A stretch of DNA of 64,000 nucleotides, taken from NCBI GenBank assembly GCA_964651535.1, contig CAZYYE010000002.1:851869-915868 (forward strand). Reading direction: 5' to 3'. The notes below the pieces were generated by a model, which saw only the letters and a program-made list of their open reading frames with translations, did no database searches and was not told the origin of the DNA. Positions 59,328 to 64,000 of this stretch are shown here, in pieces. A program made the translations under genes and the position numbers. The DNA comes from Terrimesophilobacter sp964651535 (GTDB taxonomy: Bacteria; Actinomycetota; Actinomycetes; Actinomycetales; Microbacteriaceae). Within the stretch, counting starts at the first letter, position 1. Each line of letters opens with the position of its first letter.

Positions 59328-60703
59328 GGGTCGACCTCGCGGGGATCCAGCGTCACGATGTTGTCGATCGCGGTCAACTGGGCGGTCGTCTGCGGCGTGA
59401 GGTTGAGAATGCTCCTCTGATTGTTCGGACTCGATGGGCTCGTGGACGCGTAGATCTTCCAGGACCCGAATGGAAGCGCGATGGTGACGACTTCATTGTT
59501 GCCTCGATAGCCGAACGAGTACTGCATGGGAATGTCGCACCCGGGATCGGCGGTTCCGACGGGCCCCGTCGATTGAGACACAGCCAGCAAATACCGTTTC
59601 GAGCTCGGCATTTGGACGGTCACGACCCCCATCGGAACGGCCGCGGTGGCTGCCGTTCCGCCGGGAACTGCCGCAACGGGAGGTGGCCGCACCCCTTTCA
59701 GGTAGTCGACGCCCGCCGTCGAACCTGCCTGCCACTCCGCGGGGTCGACCGATTTGCAGAACTTCGCCGGGATCGCCGGGTCGTTGTAAACGCCCGCCAG
59801 AACCTCGTAACCGGCGGGGAACGGGAACATGGTGACGGAACTCGGCGCGCCGGGTTGCGGGCTCGTCCCGTAGGTGCTCACAAAGCTCGCGTCGAGATTG
59901 ACGGGCACGATGCTCGGTCCCGCAAAGTTCGTTGCGTAGGAGATGGGGAACGTCGCGCCCAGATCGAGAGTCGCCATCGCGGCGCTCGCCGAGCTCTTCG
60001 CCACGCTCACGAGGACCGATGGCGACGCGTTCTGCGTGACGTCGATGTATCCGGACTTGGTCACGGTGACGTTGTAGTTTCCGGGGTTGACCATGAGCGC
60101 ATACGTGCAGCCCAGCGAGTCGGTTACCGCCGGTTGCGCGGCGAGAGGAGTAGCGCCGTTGGCCGGCGTAGCGGGCGTCACGGTCACTGTCGCTCCGGCG
60201 ACGGGATCCCCGGAAGAACCCGACACGGAAATGAGGACGGTGCCCAGATCTGGATTGTTGATCCGAACGCCCGGATCGATGAGGGTGTCCGCGTGAACGG
60301 TGGGCGTGCTGGACGTCATCCCCGACCAGGCGACGGTCACGTTGACGCGCTTGTAGCGGAGGATCCCACCTCCGGCGCCGCAGCGCTGGTCGATATTCGG
60401 GTCGGAGACCCATCGGGCCGTCCGGTTGATCGTGTAGGTAACGCCGTTGATGGTTTCCACGGTCGTCTTGTCGACGAGGTTGAACAGATTGTCGATTGCG
60501 CGGGTGAGGTCAATCTCCTGAGCGGCAAGGCTTGCTGCCTGTTGGCGGGCCGTCGAATCACGAGTGAGGTGAAGGGCCGCGATCATCGTGTATCCGATGC
60601 CCGTCGCAATCATCGCGAACACCATCAGGGCGACGATCACTTCGATGAGGCTGAGGCCGGCTTCTGCCGGTCGCGCCGCCAACCTACTGCGGATCGCTCT
60701 CAC
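59324..60703 (-). CDS. PilV-like minor pilin with carboxypeptidase regulatory-like (CnaB-type) domain
   Basis: The 459-residue protein starts at GTG 60703 after GGTGGAAGC. A class III signal ends AEAG at residue 16, followed by LSLIEVIVALMVFAMIATGIGYTMIA with Glu5. After a PilV-like region (to about 130), residues about 150-235 form a beta-sandwich type repeat: VLISVSGSSGDPVAGATVTVTPA ... YALMVNPGNYNVTVTKSGY. About 220 further residues with Pro/Ala/Val loops follow. Ordinary PilV proteins have 150-200 residues, so this one is a modular, adhesin-like minor pilin (inference). It is cotranscribed with the pilW-like and pilX-like genes. Confidence 0.83.
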   Translation of the reverse strand: MRAIRSRLAARPAEAGLSLIEVIVALMVFAMIATGIGYTMIAALHLTRDSTARQQAASLAAQEIDLTRAIDNLFNLVDKTTVETINGVTYTINRTARWVSDPNIDQRCGAGGGILRYKRVNVTVAWSGMTSSTPTVHADTLIDPGVRINNPDLGTVLISVSGSSGDPVAGATVTVTPATPANGATPLAAQPAVTDSLGCTYALMVNPGNYNVTVTKSGYIDVTQNASPSVLVSVAKSSASAAMATLDLGATFPISYATNFAGPSIVPVNLDASFVSTYGTSPQPGAPSSVTMFPFPAGYEVLAGVYNDPAIPAKFCKSVDPAEWQAGSTAGVDYLKGVRPPPVAAVPGGTAATAAVPMGVVTVQMPSSKRYLLAVSQSTGPVGTADPGCDIPMQYSFGYRGNNEVVTIALPFGSWKIYASTSPSSPNNQRSILNLTPQTTAQLTAIDNIVTLDPREVDP

Positions 60704-60784
60704 GCTTCCACCCCCCAGGGCTTCGACTTGCGGAATGGGAACTACGACACCTTCGGGTGGCCGGTATCGGAGTTAACCGTTGGA

Positions 60785-60816
60785 GGTGGGGTGCCGCACA
60801 GTAGCGGCACCCCACC
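60785..60816 (-). terminator. Hairpin after pilA
   Basis: A perfect 13-base-pair stem (GGTGGGGTGCCGC with complement) and six-base loop lie 12 bases past the pilA stop codon on the minus strand. No T-run follows. It may partly terminate, giving more pilA than minor-pilin mRNA, or protect the pilA 3' end. Confidence 0.75.
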
Positions 60817-60827
60817 CCGGCGTCAGA

Positions 60828-61274
60828 TTACGGAGTAGCTACTCCGGTGCAGGAAACGTCGTTCACGCCAACGCTGTCGCTCACGTAGAACACCTTCGAG
60901 GTCGTGGACGTAGCGGTGAGGCAGAACGGGTCGCCGACTGCAGACGGCGCGGTGCCGCTCCAGGCGATCGAGCCGCTGACTCCGTCGCCGGAGGTGAACC
61001 CATAGTCGCCCAAGGTGGCCTCATCGAGGGCTGCCGGTACGCCGGTCGGGTTGTCCGTGTACCAGGCGACAACCGCGATCTTCGCGTTTGCCAAGTCGGA
61101 CTTGACCGAGCTGTCGGTGGCGCTCTGCTGAACCCCGATGTAGATCGGGATCGCGATCGCGGCAAGGATGCCGATGATGATGACGACAACGAGAAGCTCG
61201 ATGAGGGTGAAGCCCTCTTCGCGCTTGATTCCTGCGCGCCGGTCGTTCAGCGCTTTGTTAATGCGAAGCAACAT
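60828..61274 (-). CDS. pilA: Major type IV pilin
   Basis: ATG 61274, preceded by AGGAAAAGTAAA, gives 148 residues. The leader MLLRINKALNDRRAGIKREEG is cut after Gly21 to expose FTLIELLVVVIIIGILAAIAIPIY, with Glu at mature position 5. The globular part is short and has two cysteines (118 and 142) that can form the C-terminal D-loop disulfide, as in Gram-negative pilins. The separate gaps on both sides (174 bases upstream, hairpin downstream) suggest it is transcribed as its own, abundant unit. Confidence 0.93.
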   Translation of the reverse strand: MLLRINKALNDRRAGIKREEGFTLIELLVVVIIIGILAAIAIPIYIGVQQSATDSSVKSDLANAKIAVVAWYTDNPTGVPAALDEATLGDYGFTSGDGVSGSIAWSGTAPSAVGDPFCLTATSTTSKVFYVSDSVGVNDVSCTGVATP

Positions 61275-61448
61275 TTTACTTTTCCTGTCTAGTAGTAGGA
61301 ACGTGGACAGGGCCCCCAATTGACCCCCCTCCATCATGCTGGCCCCGGTTCGTGCCGCATGTAATCCCGCAAACGGGGCACATCCGGCATTTCCGCGCCC
61401 CCAGTGAAGGGGACAGCGGGGCCTTCTATTCAGTTGTGTGTTCGGGAC

Positions 61449-62681
61449 CTAGTTGTTCAACAGCGTGAAGATGTTGAAGATCGGCAGATAGAGCGCGACG
61501 ATCATGCCGCCGACAACGATGCCGAGAAACGCGATCATGAGAGGCTCAATGCTCGCCGTAAGCGACTCCGTCGCTGACTGCACCTCTTCGTCGTAGAAAT
61601 CCGCGATCTTGGACAGCATTTGCTCGAGCGCGCCGGCGTCCTCACCCACCGAAATCATTTGCGTGACCATCGACGGAAACACTTTCTCGTGGCTGAGCGG
61701 CTCGGCCACCGTTTTGCCCTGGCGCACGGATTCCGCCACCTTGCGAAGCGCCTCCTCCATGACCCAGTTGCCCGAGGTTTCCCCCACGATGCTGAGCACC
61801 TGGAGGATTGGAACGCCGGCAGCCATCATCGCGGAGAAATTGCGGCTGAACCGTGCGATCGCGATCTTCTTGAACAGGTTCCCGAAGACGGGCAGTTTGA
61901 GTTTCAGCGGGTCGACGAACTTCCGCACCGCGAGAGTGTTCTTGTTCTTGCCCCACCACACGGCGAAAACGATTGACGCAATGATGAAGACCGGCAGGAA
62001 CCACCACATCTGCGAGGAAAGGAACACGAGGAACTGCGTCGGCAACGGCAACTCGCTGCCGAAGCCCTCGAACATCTTCTGGAAGATCGGGACGATGAAC
62101 ACGAGCATTGCGATGACCGAGATGATCGCCATGATGAACACGATCACCGGATACGTCATTGCCGACTTGATCGTTCCGCGCAGCTTGACCTCTGCCTCGA
62201 AGTTTTTCGCGACAGACAGCAGCGCGTTGTCGAGGAAGCCGCCGGTCTCACCCGCCCGGATGAGACTGATCATGATGGGCGGAAACACTCGGTCGTGCCT
62301 GGCCGTGGCGTCCGACAGGGATGACCCGGACTCGACCTCGCGCGTGATGGAGACGAGGATCTTCTTCAGCTCCTTGTTCTCCGTCTGCTCGGTGATGATC
62401 GAGAGCGTGCGTAGCAGCGAAAGGCCCGACGTGATCATGGTCGCCATCTGGCGGCTCATGATGGCAAGGTCCTTGAGCTTGACCTTGGTGCCGAAGGAGC
62501 CGATGTTGATTTCCATCTGGAGGCCGGTGCCGCCTGAGGCTTCCTGGATGGTCAACGGCGAAATGCCCATCGTCCGCAGGCGGTTCGCGACGGCGCCCTC
62601 GGTCATCGCGTCGATGCGGCCCTTGACGAGTTTGCCTTCCGTGTCGCGGCCCTTGTAGGTGAAGGTTGCTGCGGTAGCCAT
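61449..62681 (-). CDS. pilC: PilC-type inner membrane platform protein
   Basis: The 410-residue protein starts with the typical FTYKGRDTEGKLVKGRIDAMTEGAVANRLRTMGISPLTI and contains two GspF repeats (LLRTLSIITEQTENKELKKIL and ILQVLSIVGETSGNWVMEEAL), each followed by long helices, and ends IVALYLPIFNIFTLLNN. It couples the ATPases to pilus polymerisation. It overlaps pilT by one base. Confidence 0.95.
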   Translation of the reverse strand: MATAATFTYKGRDTEGKLVKGRIDAMTEGAVANRLRTMGISPLTIQEASGGTGLQMEINIGSFGTKVKLKDLAIMSRQMATMITSGLSLLRTLSIITEQTENKELKKILVSITREVESGSSLSDATARHDRVFPPIMISLIRAGETGGFLDNALLSVAKNFEAEVKLRGTIKSAMTYPVIVFIMAIISVIAMLVFIVPIFQKMFEGFGSELPLPTQFLVFLSSQMWWFLPVFIIASIVFAVWWGKNKNTLAVRKFVDPLKLKLPVFGNLFKKIAIARFSRNFSAMMAAGVPILQVLSIVGETSGNWVMEEALRKVAESVRQGKTVAEPLSHEKVFPSMVTQMISVGEDAGALEQMLSKIADFYDEEVQSATESLTASIEPLMIAFLGIVVGGMIVALYLPIFNIFTLLNN

Positions 62682-64000
62682 CAGTGGGACTTCCGTCCGA
62701 ATCCATCACCGAAGTCCGCTGCCGCTGCGGCCATCTGGGTTGCCACCTCGCCGCCACCGGGATCCGCGCGGTGGATGAGCCGCTTGAGGCCCTCAAGGTC
62801 GTGCGCCTTCTCGATCGCCGCCGCGTGCGTGATCTTGCCCTTGTCGACGAGTTCGGCGAGGTGCTGGTCCATCGTGAACATGCCCAGCTCGCGGCCGGCC
62901 TGAAGCGCGGTTGGAATCTGGTATGTCTTGCCCTCGCGGATGAGGTTCGAGATGGCGGGGGTCATGAGCATGACCTCCGTCGCGACCACGCGCCCCTTGC
63001 CGCTGGCGACCTTGATGAGCGTCTGGCAGACGACCCCCTGAAGTGTCGCCGCGAGCTGTGCGCGCACCTGATCCTGCTGATGCGGCGGGAACACGTCGAT
63101 CACGCGGTCGACCGTCTGAGCGGCATCCTGCGTGTGCAGTGTCGCGAAGACGAGGTGGCCGGTCTCCGCGGCGGTCAGCGCGACGGAAATGGTCTCCAGG
63201 TCGCGAAGCTCGCCGATGAGGATGACATCGGGGTCCTGCCGCAGAACGTGCTTGAGCGCCTGGCTGAAGCTGTGCGTGTCACTGCCGACTTCGCGCTGAT
63301 TGATGAGCGAACGCTTGTTTCCGTGCATGAACTCGATCGGGTCCTCGACCGTCACGATGTGGTCGGTTCTCGTGCGGTTCACGAGGTCGATCAGTGCGGC
63401 AAGAGTCGTGGACTTTCCCGAACCCGTCGGGCCGGTCACGAGGACGAGCCCGCGGGCGAGGGTCGCGAAGCGGGCAACCGTGTCCGGCACGCCGAGCTGT
63501 TCGAGCGGCTTGATCTCGGTCGGGATGAGACGGAATGCGCCACCCACGGCGTCGCGCTGCTGGTAGAAGTTCACGCGGAATCGGGCGTTCTCCGACACCG
63601 CGAACGCGAAGTCGAGTTCCAGTTCCCGTTCGAACGTCTCTTTCTGGGACTTCGTCAGGAGGCTGTGAAGCGCAGAGGTAACCCGATCCCTGCCCCACAC
63701 TTCGGCGCCCTCGACGGGCTGCAGCGCACCGTCGATTCGCAGCATCGGCGGTGCGTTGGAGGTCACGTGAAGGTCGGATGCCGTGAGCCGCACGACTTCC
63801 TGCAGGGCGGCGATGAGATCGGGATCCGCGTTCGGGTGCGGGCGGAACCCTGTCTCCACGCGTCCGAGCGGGTCGATGTCCTCCAGCAGCGTCTCCATCA
63901 CCGGCGGCGGCAACAGGGGGAGTTCGGCGGCCGGCGCGGCGGGGCTGCTCGCAGGCGGCGGCAGGTCCGGCAGCGCCTGCACGATCGGCGCGGGCTGAGC
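62681..64000 (-). CDS. pilT: PilT retraction ATPase with Pro/Ala-rich N-terminus (start may lie beyond window)
   Basis: The frame is open to the right edge; the only in-window start is GTG 63982, which would give 433 residues, but the Pro/Ala-rich sequence continues past it. Core PilT starts near LIAALQEVVRLTASDLHVTSNAPPMLRIDG. Walker A GPTGSGKSTT, the Asp box TVEDPIEFMH, Walker B DPDVILIGELRDLET and the His box TGHLVFATLHTQDAAQTVDR are all intact. PilT disassembles pili to power twitching or DNA uptake. About 60 residues rich in Pro, Ala and Leu precede the core, longer than in most PilT proteins. pilC follows with a one-base overlap. Confidence 0.92.
   Translation of the reverse strand, partial: AQPAPIVQALPDLPPPASSPAAPAAELPLLPPPVMETLLEDIDPLGRVETGFRPHPNADPDLIAALQEVVRLTASDLHVTSNAPPMLRIDGALQPVEGAEVWGRDRVTSALHSLLTKSQKETFERELELDFAFAVSENARFRVNFYQQRDAVGGAFRLIPTEIKPLEQLGVPDTVARFATLARGLVLVTGPTGSGKSTTLAALIDLVNRTRTDHIVTVEDPIEFMHGNKRSLINQREVGSDTHSFSQALKHVLRQDPDVILIGELRDLETISVALTAAETGHLVFATLHTQDAAQTVDRVIDVFPPHQQDQVRAQLAATLQGVVCQTLIKVASGKGRVVATEVMLMTPAISNLIREGKTYQIPTALQAGRELGMFTMDQHLAELVDKGKITHAAAIEKAHDLEGLKRLIHRADPGGGEVATQMAAAAADFGDGFGRKSH

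Overview
The window is a GC-rich stretch of an actinobacterial chromosome, most likely from the family Microbacteriaceae. The evidence is the gene content and order: DUF3817, SURF1, glpD and guaB3; a second IMP dehydrogenase; groES under a double HrcA operator; a t6A cluster fused to alr, acpS and glmS; and a long ribosomal-protein block with actinobacterial-type proteins. GTG starts, overlapping stop/start codons and hairpins at gene ends are common. I see no rRNA, tRNA, transposase, CRISPR array or prophage. The assignment to a family is inference, because no marker was compared against a database.

Layout. 1-8.5 kb: minus-strand metabolic genes (DUF3817, SURF1, glpD, guaB3, ABC-F, guaB) with one plus-strand MalY-like aminotransferase. 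8.6-15.6 kb: a branched-chain amino acid ABC transporter, livHMGF on plus, facing two substrate-binding lipoproteins on minus. LivH carries an extra extracytoplasmic beta-domain. 15.6-19 kb: rarD, groES with two CIRCE operators, a THUMP-like methyltransferase and a DUF4190 protein. 18.8-27.2 kb: an overlapping minus-strand cluster glmS-acpS-alr-tsaE-tsaB-rimI-tsaD (in transcription order), then coaA on plus and glmM on minus, so peptidoglycan precursors, lipid carrier activation and tRNA t6A modification sit together.

27.2-45.8 kb: one nearly continuous minus-strand translation block. In transcription order it runs S10-spc (rpsJ to secY-adk), infA-rpmJ, alpha (rpsM-rpsK-rpoA-rplQ), a double-GNAT protein, truA, then rplM-rpsI and glmM. 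rpsD and map are absent from the places they hold in many relatives. Several r-proteins have low-complexity tails, the most extreme being L15 with about 140 Ala/Lys/Pro residues at its N-terminus. 46.3-52 kb: an AbiEi-like/endonuclease-like gene lies between tuf and rpsJ, followed by the str operon (rpsL-rpsG-fusA-tuf in transcription order). 52.3-53.5 kb: two uncharacterised membrane proteins.

53.6-64 kb: a type IV pilus locus, transcribed pilT-pilC-pilA-pilV-like-pilW-like-pilX-like-pilD-pilM-pilN-pilO. It holds the retraction ATPase, platform protein, major pilin, three minor pilin-like proteins, prepilin peptidase and the PilMNO alignment complex. The extension ATPase PilB is not in the window and probably lies just past the right edge.

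The least explained items are two 86-bp intergenic elements with shared inverted ends (3880-3965 and 17042-17127), a third inverted-repeat element that supplies the last codons of the MalY-like gene (5119-5196), three tandem hairpins in front of rpoA where rpsD is missing, the LivH fusion, the L15 extension, and the pilus locus with its large tip-candidate pilin.
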